A DNA stretch of 64,000 nucleotides from Cytidiella melzeri. Lineage: Eukaryota > Basidiomycota > Agaricomycetes > Polyporales > Irpicaceae. A program made the position numbers and the translations under genes. The stretch is taken from positions 62,001 through 126,000 of the forward strand of contig JABYQR010000042.1 in the NCBI GenBank assembly GCA_022592445.1. Reading direction: 5' to 3'. Under the pieces are notes generated by a model. It searched no databases. It had not been told where the DNA came from and saw only the letters and a list, made by a program, of their open reading frames with translations. Positions 23,406 through 35,204 of this stretch are shown one piece after another; positions within the stretch are counted from its first letter, which is position 1; every line of letters starts with the position of its first letter.

Positions 23406-25342
23406 TCACTGAAGAGCGGCGGGCCATTCCCGCCGTGGCCTCCATCGACCTTCCTCATCGTGCCGAGGATTTGGTATCCAATGTAGACCGTCAGTCAAAG
23501 AGTGTCCGACTGGCACTAGAACAAAACTCGCTTGAATATGAGTGAGCAGCGAGCAATGAAAATCACGCACAAAACCACCCCAATTTGCTGGTCCCCATCA
23601 CTGACACCCAATTTTCTCTCGAGCTACCCAACCACCAAAGATTCCCCTCGGTGTCAATGGCACCCCACTCTTTGTCCCATTGCTTCCGAGTTCTGCGTTT
23701 AGCTCTGTGTCATAAGCATCGGAGTCAGTAATGTCCGAAAAAAACAATTCAATGCAACATAGACTAGTGGGAGAAAGAACATTCACCCGGTCTGATACCA
23801 AGCGTACATCCGCCCCAGTTTGTCCCTCTCCCGCTCTTTCATAGCATGTGCCCTCATAGACTCAACAGTTGACTGGTTCAAAAGAATCAATCGGACGTGA
23901 GTCATCAGCAAGACGACTGTGAACATGGTGAACAGCCCAGACCTAGAAGAGCCTTAAGCACAGGTTCACGTATATAGCTGCAAGCAGAAGAAGATTCGAC
24001 GTACAACACAATGACCACTATAAACTGTGCATCCACATCGCTCATTCGGCCCTCGCTGACGACTCCGGCGACAAGTGTCGCCAAGACCCACACGCAGAAG
24101 ATGAATGCCCATTGCAGAAAGTGCACGAAAAACTGGGCTTGGCGTCAGGACTGGGGTATATCATTACGACATGATCGAGCGTACTTTGTGATTGCGGGCA
24201 CCCACACACTGTCCGATCCCTGAATTCAATGACAGTCTGTTTTAGCTTGTGACACCACTGTAACGATAGTACCTACAAGGACAGTGATGATCGTACTTGA
24301 GGATGCACTACGTCAAAAACTAGCGTCAAGTCCGTTTCCTCCAAAATGCGCCTGTCAACACATACCGTTCCGCACGCACGACAATGGTGTGCACGCATTG
24401 GTTTCAGGAAACCTTCCTGATGACAGTAGCGATACTCTGGTCGCAGGATAGGTACCTTTGGCGGACTGCGAGTGAGCATCATGGGTTGATTCGTGGTATG
24501 CGCACTCATTTCTCGAGGTGGCGTTGATGGCGATTGGTGTTCAGCACGAGCATGCGCAGCAGCGACAGGAGGTATCGCATCTGTGATACCAGCATTCTTA
24601 TCTATCGAGATTGGTTGTCAGCGTGGACAACTCCCACCAGCACATAAAGGCACTAAAGACCTTGTACTCCAGGCTTCTCCGTTAACCTCGTCTCAGAATG
24701 CAGGGTCGACCCTTCCAAAGCCAGAGAGGGTGAAGGTTCGTTAGGTCCCTTAGGAACATATCTATAACCCGTACCAAGCTCGCTGGTAGAATTCCACCAG
24801 CGAGGCACAGGTTCCTGCTCGTCCCAGACCGGCATTGGTGTTTTCTCAACGTACTGGACGGCATCAAGGTGAGTGTGATTGATTCGACACAAGCATGACT
24901 CACTTACGTCGCGAGCCAACCCCGGACTGATCATGACCACCTCAACATAACAGGTTATTTCATGAACTGCAGGCGCAGGTGGGAGGGCTTACCATAGTAT
25001 ACGACCAAAGCATCAAGACCAGCAAAATGCAGAATATTATCAAGAAGGGAACTACGCCAAGGTTATGTTCGAAACGAGGTGAGAACAGAGGGCTTACTCA
25101 CTGCCAGTCTTTTTGCCACTGAGTAGACTCCCGTGGTCCCTCACCATAGGCACACAAAACCGTCCTACGTACACATACGACGTATAGCCAATGATAGCCA
25201 GCGTGACACCGACAGTCAACTTGAGTAGAATCCAAGGCTGTGGCTTGCTCTTGCGTAGCTCTGCCCTCTCTCTTGATTTCGCCGCCGCTTCCTGCACTAC
25301 GCCACAACATTTCCCTTCTGGCTGGTGGTCGTTATTTGCCAT
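23406..25342 (-). CDS. DHHC-type protein S-palmitoyltransferase (PFA3-like)
   Basis: An integral membrane acyltransferase that moves palmitate onto cysteines of target proteins, expected at vacuole, ER or Golgi. The N-terminus starts MANNDHQPEGKCCGVVQEA, then a membrane segment (LKLTVGVTLAIIGYTSYVYV), then another (VPFLIIFCILLVLMLW). The Cys-rich domain reads RYCHQEGFLKPMRAHHCRAC and, after introns, CILKYDHHCPWIGQC. The catalytic DHHC is intact. Membrane segments follow in FLQWAFIFCVWVLATLVAGV and in LFTMFTVVLLMTHV. After splicing, the end reads GLHWIPNPRHDEEGRWRPRR, a C-terminal block typical of fungal PFA proteins, with a stop at 23406-23408. Many introns are present. Assignment to the PFA3 subgroup rather than another PFA is a guess. 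Confidence 0.88.
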
Positions 25343-25648
25343 ATAGTAATATCTTCAAGGTCGTAAAAATGCTGAATTCAAACGTGTTAGAGGCTTGAGA
25401 AATTAGGGACAATCGCGTAGGCTGTGAGAGTGAAGGCACGGACGATGGGAGTCGAAAAGACAGAGGGATTGAATGACCACCCTCGGTGATGAGGTCACTT
25501 CAAGAAAGGCAACTGTTTCCGCTTGCGTGGCTGCCACGTGGCTGCTACATCGTCCCGTCAGCCTCATTTGGACTCAGTTCGTCCAGGCTGCTACCACGAC
25601 CAGTAAGTGAGTAAAACCAGCCCTTGTTGAACACAAAAATACCGTAGT
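25343..25648. promoter_or_regulatory. divergent intergenic region between DHHC and POP5-like genes
   Basis: 306 bp between two divergent starts, so both promoters lie here. No clear TATA box. It contains a TGCCACGTGGC-like palindrome near 25530, holding an E-box core (CACGTG) that a bHLH factor could bind. Confidence 0.4.
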
Positions 25649-26039
25649 ATGTCTGTGAATCGCACATCAAGCTACCACTACCTGCGCTTTGCCATCACCC
25701 CCGCTTGCACTGATGCGCTCACCTTGCGAAAGCTCCTGCAAGACGCGCTGCTCCAATCCTTTGGTCTCACTTGCGCGAACACTCAGATGGACATCCTCTG
25801 GATTGCCGACGACGGCACGGAAACAGTACTGCGTACAAGACCTACGTAAGTCTTCCCTGCTTTCTTTCTTTATTCTCTCGTAAAGAATGGAAGACTGACT
25901 GATTGATACGTGTTATCGTGCATGCAGGGACGCCACAAAGGTTATGGCAGCTGCGGCTGCGTCCACGGCAACTATCAACATGTCCCTAGTAAAGGACTCG
26001 CCGTTCTTGCCATCCCTCCTCTCTGCAAGCGGGTTTTGA
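25649..26039 (+). CDS. RNase P/MRP protein subunit, POP5/RPP14 family
   Basis: A small protein component of nuclear RNase P and RNase MRP, which process pre-tRNA and pre-rRNA. Two exons, 25649-25845 and 25928-26039, joined by a GT-AG intron, give 102 residues. The chain starts MSVNRTSSYHYLRFAI. It has the family core DALLQSFGLTCANTQMDILW followed by VLRTRPTDATKVMAAA, and ends in VKDSPFLPSLLSASGF. The SPFLP end and the LQ-FG-DILW spacing match RPP14/POP5 proteins. Which of the two paralogues it represents is not settled. Confidence 0.75.
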
Positions 26040-26602
26040 AACTGTGACCACTGTAACGTTATCCGCAGCCATCTCCGTTGTGATATCTGCATGAACATTG
26101 TCCAACTCTTGCCACTTGACACAAAAGCATGTGCGTATTCGCCGATAGTTTGTCACTTTTGCATCGTCACACTGATCTCAAGCTACAGGATATCCACTTT
26201 ACGCAATTGCAGCCGTCGGGTAAAACACGGGCAACGAGGTCTGTTCTCGTACCCGTCCCACTCTTCCGACATACACGAGCTGTAGCACAATGAGCTAGCA
26301 CGGATCGGTATAATGAGCTCCTCGGGACATAGCCTGCCTCCTGTCTCGAGTACTTTCAATGCAAACAGTGATTTCCACTCAGCATGGCAGCCCCGCCAAA
26401 TAGCTGACACACCGGGAGACAACACGCCTGTACCACGAGGCCTTTTATTTTCATACACGTCCTAGTCAATTACAATATACTACAAAGCACTGAAAAAGGC
26501 ATCCGACTCGGATTGTCGAGAGCACATGGCTAGAACAGCATGGTTCAGCGACGTACTGGAATGCTAGCTGCCAGCGTACATAGTTTGTCCATCCGACGGT
26601 GG
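26040..26602. other. convergent 3' intergenic region
   Basis: Lies between the tails of the POP5-like and DCN1 genes. A minus-strand open frame (26183-26458) has no domain and no neighbouring exon. I see no gene. Confidence 0.45.
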
Positions 26603-27929
26603 TCAGTTACCAGAAGCAACGCGCTGTTTGGCGTAATCGACAAAGTCGTCAATGGAAGACGGCCAGGCAGCTAACGTGGAGATTTAAAACAAATCGCCGT
26701 TAGCATCCTGCCAATTCTCTTGTCTGGACGTGGAAAAGAAACATAACGCGTAGCAAGAGCCCTCTCACCTTCAGCGTCGTAATTTTGGAAATCCGCGTCG
26801 ATCGTGCGTACGAATTCCAAGAACTACAGTGCGTTTCAAGTCAACGGTTTACAGCCAAGCAGGCAAAAAAAGTAGAAAGGGTTTGAACGCACCATATACC
26901 ACATATCCTTGCTCACGCCTTTACTGCCTTTCGAAGTCAAATACTCGAACCACCAGTCCAAATATCCCTCCTGCCACCCATCCTCATCAACGCCCATCGC
27001 ATCGTCGTCCCCATCATCGCGTTTGTGAGAAAGCGCTCCGCCTTGTAGGCCATGAGGAATCAGCAAGGTCCACAAACCCTGAGCAGTCTCCATCGCTGCG
27101 AAACTTGACGTCAGCCTTCGTGTCTTGAGTACAAAACCACGATTGGCAGCAGGCAATCCACCACGTACCGAGACTTCGCTGGTTCTCTGGTCGCGAGAAC
27201 TCGAAGGCGTAGTTGTACACCTGTTGAAAGTAGGGCGCGTCGGAGCCTAGCTTATCTCGCAGTTTGAGCAAGGAAACCTTCATGGCTGCGATATTGTCGC
27301 ACCTTTAGATAACACGAGAACCGAAATGATCGCACCGAAATGAGCCAAAACGACAGGTGGCTAGAAAGGAACACGAAGCTTACCCGAGGCGCTTCCACCC
27401 TTCAGTCCAACCTTGGCGAGTCCACTCGGCCATCCTGGGTGACCGTAGCTCGAATGCCACCGCTAGCATAACGACGTCTTCGGGGTCTACCGCAAGATCT
27501 TCGCACATCTTGATGGTCCCGTCCACAGTAATCTCATCGCCGTCGGCGTCTACCCGAACAAGGCAGAACGAGTACGTTAGTTTCGCAAGGGTCATGGATG
27601 CCTTGTTGCAAGGAAAGCAGACGGACAGTACCTTTGTAGGTGTCAAAGAGCTGATTGAGCTTGCTCGTTGAGGAACCTGAGGACTGCGATGGCCGATGCG
27701 CGTTCGGATCGTTGTAGTATGCATCGATCGCGACGTCGACTCTTCGGTTGTACTTGTCCAAGTACTTCCTTGCGTCCCTCGCTCTACGTTTTGGGACGAT
27801 CAGTGCTCAGAAAGAAGCAACTTATGCAGCACTCCCATAACATTGTGCACACTCGTTCAAGTAGTAGTGTGCCATGAATACTCACGTTGCTCCAGTGACA
27901 CCCACGAACTGCGCGATAGCGTCCTCCAT
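26603..27929 (-). CDS. DCN1: DCN1-like cullin neddylation factor
   Basis: A scaffold that brings Nedd8-charged Ubc12 to cullins and so activates SCF-type ligases. The first exon (27886-27929) begins MEDAIAQFVGVTGAT and splices to ARDARKYLDKYNRRVDVAID, forming an N-terminal UBA domain. The potentiating-neddylation (PONY) domain follows: KLNQLFDTYK, ITVDGTIKMCEDLAVDPEDV, MLAVAFELRSPRMAEWTRQG, YNYAFEFSRPENQRSL, WTLLIPHGL, and DWWFEYL. The C-terminus is WPSSIDDFVDYAKQRVASGN, the cullin-contact DFV(D/E)Y block. About six introns. An acidic insert (RDDGDDDAMGVDEDG) sits before the last helices. All key blocks are present. Confidence 0.93.
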
Positions 27930-28652
27930 CTGTTTGTCTGTGCGTTTGCTTGACTATGTCATCGCAGCACGATAAAGAATAAAGAGATGAATTGCACGTC
28001 CAGCATGAGACATGCGGTACGTTCACGAGCAGAGTCAGCCTCCAGATTACAAGACAACGCCATAGTAGCAGTGCAACGCACCATCTTTGGAGTATACACC
28101 AACGGCAAGACTACTTTTCCGAACCCGATGGTCAGAGCACAAAGTAAAAGTGCTCGGAGGACTTGGTATAGAAACTGCGTCTTGGAAGGGGTGGAAGATT
28201 CTGTAAACTCGATTTTAAAGGCACTGTAGTCGAGATAAGTGCAAGACGATATTGAGAAAGCGCGCGATGGCGATCGAACCGGTTCTGTTGACTCATTTCT
28301 CAAAACCGAACTAAGTTGATCATCATCGGGTTCAGACTTTATGAGGTCTTCCCTCCTATATGTCCATCCCGCTTGGCCTCAGACTGCACCATGTAACATG
28401 CAACCCAAGGATTTACACTGTGAGTGATGTGCCCCATTGACTGAATTATGAGTACCATTCCCCACTTTGTATCATGCATGCTGGGTTCCAAACATTGGAA
28501 CTTGACTCACTTCCTCTGTCAAGCCAGCAGATATTGCCAATGACATCTGCTTATGCTTCACATGCTCCCACTTCCTCTCAATCAATACTACTGAAGTGCA
28601 TTTCCTTTACCACCGAGCACATCTAGTTCTGCAACATTATTTTCCACAAGCA
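27930..28652. other. flank between DCN1 and the Copia block
   Basis: Upstream of DCN1. A minus-strand ORF at 27959-28303 (114 codons, one hydrophobic stretch) might be part of the DCN1 5' leader or a small gene; no family is recognised. From about 28310 on the sequence becomes AT-rich and repeat-like. Confidence 0.35.
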
Positions 28653-28657
28653 GGTTG

Positions 28658-28832
28658 TGTTCCAAATATTCAGCTACTTAACTAGTGCTCAAATAGGTGC
28701 CAGTTGATTGTGCTATATAGCTTGCTCTTCTCTGAGTGCTGTGCACATACTTTTGATCCCAATCTCTTTGCCTGACCACCACCTCAACCTCAGGTTCTCT
28801 GTTGTGCACAACCCTCTCATACCATTCTTAGA
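28658..28832 (+). repeat. 5' LTR of the old Copia
   Basis: 175 bp, starting TGTTCC. It aligns along its length with the split 3' copy, for example TATATAGCTTGCTCTTCTCT in both. The two copies differ at many positions, so the insertion is old. Confidence 0.88.
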
Positions 28833-28845
28833 GGTTATGAGCCCC
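28833..28845 (+). promoter_or_regulatory. primer-binding site for initiator tRNA-Met anticodon arm (old Copia)
   Basis: GGTTATGAGCCCC lies directly after the 5' LTR. It is complementary to the anticodon stem-loop of initiator tRNA-Met (GGGCTCATAACC), not to a tRNA 3' end. Copia of Drosophila and Ty5 of yeast prime from a cleaved half of this tRNA. Confidence 0.8.
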
Positions 28846-28899
28846 AATTAAGCTCATTTCTATACTCTACTCTATTTCTACACTTGTCTTTCCCAGTTT

Positions 28900-29142
28900 A
28901 TGAGCTCTGATCACATTGATCTGTCTCAAACTTGTTGTTTCACTTGCCACCAACAACAAACCAACTTTTACAGAGGTACTGCACCTCAATCTTGTCACAA
29001 GAAGACAACTCGCAGGAGAAAAACCCCAGAGTTCACTCATACTCCTGCTCCTGAAACTCCTCCTCCTACTTCCCCCCTTTCTACGCCTCCACCATCTTCA
29101 CCAATGGCTACCAAGACAACCAAAGTCAAGGCTTCCCCGGTC
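28900..29142 (+). pseudogene. gag N-terminal fragment, old Copia
   Basis: Starts MSSDHIDLSQ and parallels the intact Copia gag start MSSDPTDQPQ, including the TRRRKTPEFTHTP block and the Pro-rich run. It is cut by the solo LTR-like insertion at 29148. The reading resumes at 32304. Confidence 0.85.
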
Positions 29143-29310
29143 CCTAGTGTAACAGTAAAGGTTACACTCACCAGATAAGTGTTTCACTTGAGGGGGACAT
29201 AGTGAGATAGAGAGTAGAGTGTTGGTGAGAGTGAGTACTGGGGAGTATGAAGTCCTTGATCAACAGAGTGGATAAGACTGAGGGGATATGCTCTCAGGAG
29301 TGCCTCTATA

Positions 29311-31486
29311 CAGTAGCGGCAAAAAGTCTTGCGACACCGCAGGCGCACAACTCTTTGCTCTCCGTTTGAGCTCAACACTGCTTATTTTATTCAATCATTT
29401 TTTACACATTGAGTATTGCATGTATGTATTATGTCTACAATGAAATTAAAAGAGTCTGTCTCGTATATAATACATTGTGCACAATCCGTGCTGTTGCGAC
29501 GCTAGGCGCCCGTCGCGCGCACGACCACTATTTGGGTTTGTTTTGTTTTTCGATCTCTCCACTTCACCACTATTGTGCTTTTTTCGATACCACCCACTCC
29601 CCCAACTCTAGACCACACATATGGTGCAGTGTACCCCTACTAAAAAGGCCTGAATTTGGACTCTGCATAATGAAGGTGTCAGTGTGCCTGACATTCGCAA
29701 GAAAGTCCCCGTCCACCGGTCCACCATCTATTGCACCATCCAAAACCTATCCCACAATCCTGATTTCTATGCAAACAAGCCCAAGACAGGTCGCCCTTGT
29801 GTTCTACAAGACCACGGTCTCCGTCACGCCTCTTTACTACTGGCACGACAAGAGGCCCGCAACGCTACGGACGTGCAGCGCAAGGCATTCCCACAAGTGG
29901 CTGCCCGAACAATGCTTCACAACCTTGCAAAGATTGGGCTGAAGGGATATGTGCGTCGACAAAAGCCGTTTCTGTCTGTAGCTCATAAGAAGAAGCACAA
30001 GTGGTGGGCTGGACATGCGACCAGATGGGGGCAGAAAGAGTGGGGGGTAATGGTGTTCTCAGATGAGTCCAAATTTAATTTATTTGGCTCAGATGGGAGG
30101 CAATACTGCCGAAGAAGACAGGGCGAGGAGTTTTTGGACCGGAATGTGCAGAAGACATGGTGTGGGGATGCATCACTTTGAAGGGAAAATGAAGGCTACA
30201 CCACATTGATGGGAAGATGGATGCAAAGCTTTACTGCTCCATCCTATCAGAGTCTCTTTTGGGCACATTGGCAGACCAAGATTTGACCTGCCGACAGATC
30301 ATTTTCCAACAGGACAATGATCCAAAGCACACGTCAAAGCTTGCTACAGCTTGGTTCAAGGAGAACAAGATCACTGTATTGCCCTGGCCTCCAAATTCAC
30401 CAGATATGAATATTATGGAGAATGTCTGGGACCATCTAGACCGCAAATTACGGGCTTGCAAGCAGCAACCGTCAAATAAGGAGGAGCTGTGGGAGGCATT
30501 GCAGGAGGAGTGGGCGAATTTGGATGATGAGTATATCAAGGGATTGTATAAGTCTCTCCCCACTCGTGCAGCAGAGCTTATGTGGGCAAAGGGGTCCTAT
30601 ACTAGGTAACATTTTTACCAGAATTTTTTGACAAATGTTTACATAGAATAGTCAAGATGATGTGCAATAGTAGTAGTACAACACGTGGGTGCCTAATGTA
30701 GTTTTTGCGCGGATTGTACATATGTTAAGAGCAAGACGAAATGGAAGGGACGCGGAGTTGCGGAGTTTGCGGAGATGCGGAAGCGGAGATGCGGAAACAG
30801 AGGAGCAAACGAGGGGGATCAGAATGAGTCTTGGCTTCAACTAGTTAAGTTGCGCCACTTGGGATTCTCGTGACTCGAATTTGTACTTAGCAGGATCAAA
30901 GGTTCGAGAGCAAGGCTAAATCGAAATGCAGACCTGCGGAGGTGTGGTGATCAGAACACCGGAGACAGCGAGGAGATGTCGGACAACGACGAGTAAGACG
31001 ATTTCAGCTAGTGAAGTTGAATGCAGACAAAGAGAGAATAAGAAGGGGAGTCTTATTTGATATTCGAATTGCTTATTTACTACAGTTGGGTCTTGTATAT
31101 ATACTACAGAGACTTCAAGTTTGATAGGAGTAGACGAAAGCAGAACAAAGGGAAATGGGCATGCTTGCGGAGCAATAAGAGAATTGTACACAGCATGATG
31201 TAAAGGAAACAGATGATAAGGGTCATGATGACGTGGGTGCGGAGATGCAGAGTATGCGGCGCGGTGTTCGGGTGCGGAGGTCACGTGAAGTTGGGTGGTT
31301 AGACCGGGTTGTAACAACGTAGTTCCTCGCGCACAACGTCAACCAGCCTTTTCTTACTAAAAACACAATTTTCACATGATAATGAATGTGTGAGAACTGT
31401 AACCCAAAACTATATGCAAAAAATGAGCTCGAACGATGAGAAAAATCTTGCGCGCTCGCAGTGTCGCAGACTTTTTTCCACTACTG
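29311..31486 (+). mobile_element. Tc1/mariner element nested in the solo LTR
   Basis: The termini CAGTAGCGGCAAAAAGTCTT and, inverted, CAGTAGTGGAAAAAAGTCTG form inverted repeats of about 40 bp with a few mismatches. TA dinucleotides flank both ends (29309-29310 and 31487-31488), the Tc1 target duplication. It holds a broken transposase (29640-30609) and about 860 bp of non-coding sequence at its right side. Confidence 0.88.
29640..30609 (+). pseudogene. Tc1-type DD34E transposase, broken
   Basis: The N-terminal helix-turn-helix region includes VSVPDIRKKVPVHRSTIY and KPKTGRPCVLQDHG. The catalytic region has VMVFSDESKFNLFGSDG (first Asp), IIFQQDNDPKHTS (second Asp), and SPDMNIMENVW (Glu), with 34 residues between the second Asp and the Glu. 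Damage: an in-frame TGA before IWTLHNEG, where closely related proteins usually have Arg; a frame change with loss of a few codons near 30150; and another TGA near 30190. It cannot make a full transposase. Tc1 enzymes cut and paste at TA sites; here only the family is informative. Confidence 0.88.
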
Positions 31487-32099
31487 TATGTTGTAATTGC
31501 AGGGTTTTGATGTGCGCATGGGAGGGAGGCTTGAATTAAGCGAACACAATGTTATTCAGTAGCTACAAAAATACACAGTTTTATATTATTTTTGAAAATG
31601 AATAAGACAAAAGTAGAATGTCAAAATGAGCAATCTGTGCGGAATACTAAAGGCGGGCGGTGGGAACGAATGGATACAAACAAATTTGAGGTGGCAAACC
31701 TAAAATAACAACACTATATATACATGAAGGGGAGGACCCCAGGTACTACCCTAAGACCCCTAATACCTACATGAGTAAGCAAAGTAATCTACCTTACTAA
31801 GCATGCCCTATGGCCTAGTGGTGCCACTTCGATAATCAACCAATAGCAATTGTCCCCATGACCTAACCCCATGACCCAGTCCCAAGGCTAGACTTGTTCT
31901 AGCTTGTTCTAAGATAAGGCTAGACTTTTCCAGAAGGTTTTAAGAACTATGACATCATCTACTAGAATGTTCTACACTATGACATCATAGTACCAGCATG
32001 TTCCACCAGATTCCAGAGAGTTCTATCATTTGATACACAGATAAGGAAAGGAGCACATCAGCGCATCAGAGACAGAGGGTGCATCAGCACATCAATTGA

Positions 32100-32235
32100 T
32101 AGGCACTGAAATAAGTGCCGGAATAAGTGCCTGATAAGCGCCAGATAAGCGCTGGATAAGTGCCTAAATAGATGCCGGATAAGCGCTGGATAAGTGCCAG
32201 ATAAGCACTGGATAAGTGCCAGATAAGTGCTCAAA
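32100..32235. repeat. short tandem repeat of about 11 bp (GATAAGCGCCA type)
   Basis: About eleven degenerate copies of a GATAAGYGCYRG-like unit lie near the right end of the solo LTR-like insertion. GATA cores are repeated in every unit, so it could gather GATA-type factors. No experimental meaning can be read from sequence. Confidence 0.75.
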
Positions 32236-32303
32236 TATTCCCAATAATACTGTTGCCTGGTAAGGCAAGTCTTGTAGAAACATTGAAAATCTGTGACACC
32301 TAG

Positions 32304-33360
32304 CTCTGCTTCTGCGACTGCTGCCACTCCTCCTGACGCAGCAACATCTCCTGTTCCCCCTCATGACAAAGAACAGGGGGAATCTTGCTCTCTACCTGCT
32401 CACTGGGCCTCTGCACCCCCTTCTGATTGCTGTCAAACTCTCTTCAATACTCTTTGTGACAGCTATCACCATTGTCAATCTTGTCACTTCACTAATCAGA
32501 GTAATGAAACTGATGAACCCATGGACAATTTTGAGAAACGACGAGGCAAGAAGCCAGCTCGCCGTTCTCCATCCCCTGTTGGCTCTCCAAAGCTGTCTCA
32601 TACTGGGAATACTTCCTCACACTCAGCACAATCATTGTTAAGCCAATTTCCTTTCTCTTCTGCTCAGGACAGGGAATTCTTGATGTCTATGAACAACACC
32701 AGTAAAGCCTTCTCTGACGTTGGCAAGCTTACTGGTCCTGAGAGCTGGCCAATGTGAATAATCTGCGTCATGACTGCTCTCAACACTAAACTCAACATCT
32801 ACGTGCTTAGAGGTGACTGGGGCTGTCTGCAACATTTGGACTAGCCATATTGGCAACTCTGTCATGGCTAATTACCTCAACAAGTTGCAGCTGCACGTTC
32901 TCATGGAGAATTTTAAGCAAACATTTCAATCCAAAGACTACTGTATCAGATACAAACAAAATCTTCCAACTGTTCCATCTTTGTTGTCCTGTTCATGAGA
33001 TAGACAAACTTCTTGACAATGCACTCAACCTTGTCAGCAAACTTACTGCCAAGGCTATTAACATTTCCTCCTACATCTTTGACTCAGCCATTGTTGGTAT
33101 AATTTCTCCAGCATACAAGATCACCCACATTAGCTACGAATCTGAATTCAGTGGGACAAAAATTTAACTATGAAGCCAATGCTTTCATTGCTGAGCTTTG
33201 CCGCAACTTCAACAACTGGCGGCTCACTCACTCCAAGACTTCCAAGTCTAAAGGTTCTTCTTCACTTGTCCCTCATGATAAGCACACTTCCCACAGCCTG
33301 TCCACATCTCACGCTAAGGGTAAAAGCATTGAGAGATTGACAAAAACAACTACCACCATT
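32304..33360 (+). pseudogene. gag middle part, old Copia
   Basis: Parallels intact gag: PSSASATAATPPDAAT, then KAFSDVGKLTGPESWPM. A stop follows that tract where the intact copy has Trp-Lys, and frames then shift repeatedly through NYLNKLQLHVLMENFKQTFQ-like and HKLIDKLLDNA-like blocks to SKGSSSLVPHDK. The reading stops at the edge of the 33361 insertion and resumes with the zinc knuckle near 35285. Confidence 0.85.
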
Positions 33361-35204
33361 GATACGCCCAGAAAACAGCTAGGCGCGGAGACACGGCAGC
33401 ATCCAGCCATTTGTGCGGCCAACGTCCTCCTGAGCGGCAAATTCCCCACTTTCCCAGCGCTGCGGGCACGAGAGGTTCACCGAGGTCACAAGGTGTTTGC
33501 CAAGGATCCGAGGACTTGTCAAGGGGCAGCAACCCGCCGGAAACATCCAAGGCCAGGAACTCGCACTGGCCTCTCACTCGCAGACACATGCTCTTCGCAT
33601 TGGAGTATGGGCCGGCCAGCCACCAAGTGTTTCAGACGCGGGTCAGACCAACGTTAGAAGAAAGTTGACTCGTGGAACATGTTTCATGGAGGCTCCTATC
33701 ACACCACGCTGTGCAACTCCTGGACGGCACCGCATCACCTGCTTGCAACGGTTGGTGCCCTTTCAGTCGTAAAGGCACGCGTCGGCTCTCCGCCCCAACC
33801 AACGCTGTGTCCTGCCAAGCGCTGATTTGCTGATTGCTTTGCCTCCGTGGGCGGAAGTACTCTGGCGCACTGGTTTCTTGCTCTCGCATTTGGGATTAGG
33901 ACAAAGAAGGAAAGGCTTAGGAGATGGGCTTAGGTATATAAAAAGGTGTTGTCAGTACTGCGTAGAAAATCAATCAACCCCCCCCCCTACTTCTCAGAGT
34001 TTTCTTTACACTTTGCACTCGCATTGAGGGAGTCTCTTCGTGTCAACAAGCTGTAGCATCTCCTGTGTTGCTCTATTGCATTCTCTTCTACATTTATGTC
34101 CACTGCGCCTACAATTCACAATCCGCCTCGTGTTTGCTGCTATTGTCCAACCGTTCCACACTTGCCAGACAGTTGCTGTTTGTACCACCCGCAACACGAA
34201 GTCCTTTGCCGCTACCCCATCATCCCCGTGCCTACGCCTCTGCCCGAACCCTCAGTAGCACCTACTGTCTCTCCTGAGAGATCTACCCCAAAATCCCCTT
34301 TGCCAGCGTTGTCCGTCGCCTCAGTTGCGGACTCGCTTGACAATTGCTCTTATTGCGACACTCAGAGCCATCATCCAATTCCCCTGCGCTCTGGACCTTT
34401 TGTTCCACTCGACTGCAACCGCCCGCTCGCGCCGCATCCAGATTGTTGGCTCTCGCCAGACTTCAAAGGCAATAATCACGAGTGCGAATTTATCCAGTTC
34501 AATTTCACAAGCTCTGCCAACGTCATTGTCGGCCACGCTTTTGCCTGTAACACGCATCACTGCTCGGGAGGAGTTGTCCTTCACTATTGCTCCCGCGACC
34601 AGCCGATCGAGTCAAACTGACTTTGGTCTTGCATAGCCTTACGCAGCGTTTTGTGTTCCATTAGTTCACCCTTCGTCTGCGACTTGTTGGTTTCATTGCG
34701 CAGCTTCTATTGTTAACTGCGTTATTTTACTGGATTACTGTGTCTGCGTTTCATCTTCACTGCATCGAGCTTACTGCGTTTACTTTCACTGCAACTGCGT
34801 TTTACACCGACCACCTTCATCTTTATTAGCAACCGCGTTTGTGTTTGGGATTTGTACTGCGTTTGCATTTACTGTTCGCGACTTTCCGCATGCCGTCTTT
34901 ACTTTGAGACTCGGCGTCTCGTGCGCATCCACTTCATGATTGCGCTAAGCCTCTTTTGCTTTCACTGCGCCGCCCGCCCTTTTTCCCGCAATACGCGTGG
35001 TGCTTTGCCCTCCTAGCTCAATTTATATGAAACCTTTATTATCACAAACCTTGTCGCTCCTTACAGCACAGGTAAATTAGGACTCTAAAGACCACCTCAC
35101 ACACTTTCACACTACTGCACTCCCATGCCCTTACACTCCTATTGCCACTTTGTGGTTGGTAGTGTTGTCTTTGGGGTTGTAATTAGTTTTGGAGTGTATC
35201 TCAG
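33361..35204 (+). mobile_element. unidentified insertion of about 1.8 kb in old Copia gag
   Basis: This stretch has no counterpart in the intact Copia gag and is richer in GC than its surroundings. It contains a TATATAAAAAGG site near 33937, a long C tract at about 33978, and a Cys/His-rich ORF (34096-34620). The edges are approximate: I could not find a clean target duplication or terminal repeats. It could be an LTR fragment with leader, a non-autonomous element or a retrocopy of a host transcript. Confidence 0.5.
34096..34620 (+). CDS. Cys/His-rich ORF of 174 residues inside the insertion
   Basis: Starts MSTAPTIHNPPRVCCYCPT and has paired cysteines (CCYC, CCLYH, CSYCDTQSHH, CNTHHCSGG) spread along its length, with a Pro/Ser-rich middle. 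No family is recognised. Cys/His pairs suggest possible metal binding. The ATG lies about 150 bp after a TATATAAAAAGG site, so it could be transcribed. Whether it is a real protein is unknown. Confidence 0.35.
   Translation: MSTAPTIHNPPRVCCYCPTVPHLPDSCCLYHPQHEVLCRYPIIPVPTPLPEPSVAPTVSPERSTPKSPLPALSVASVADSLDNCSYCDTQSHHPIPLRSGPFVPLDCNRPLAPHPDCWLSPDFKGNNHECEFIQFNFTSSANVIVGHAFACNTHHCSGGVVLHYCSRDQPIESN

Larger units (their letters stand above)
29148..32298. mobile_element. solo-LTR-like insertion inside the old Copia gag
   Basis: Bounded by TGTAAC and TGTGACA (TG...CA) and by the 5-bp duplication CCTAG (29143-29147 and 32299-32303). Removing it restores the colinearity of Copia gag. Without the nested Tc1 it is about 970 bp. 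It has a TATATATA site near 31710 and a GATAAG-type short repeat near its end, and no coding domain. This fits a solo LTR of a third LTR element. A non-autonomous element is the alternative. Confidence 0.6.
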
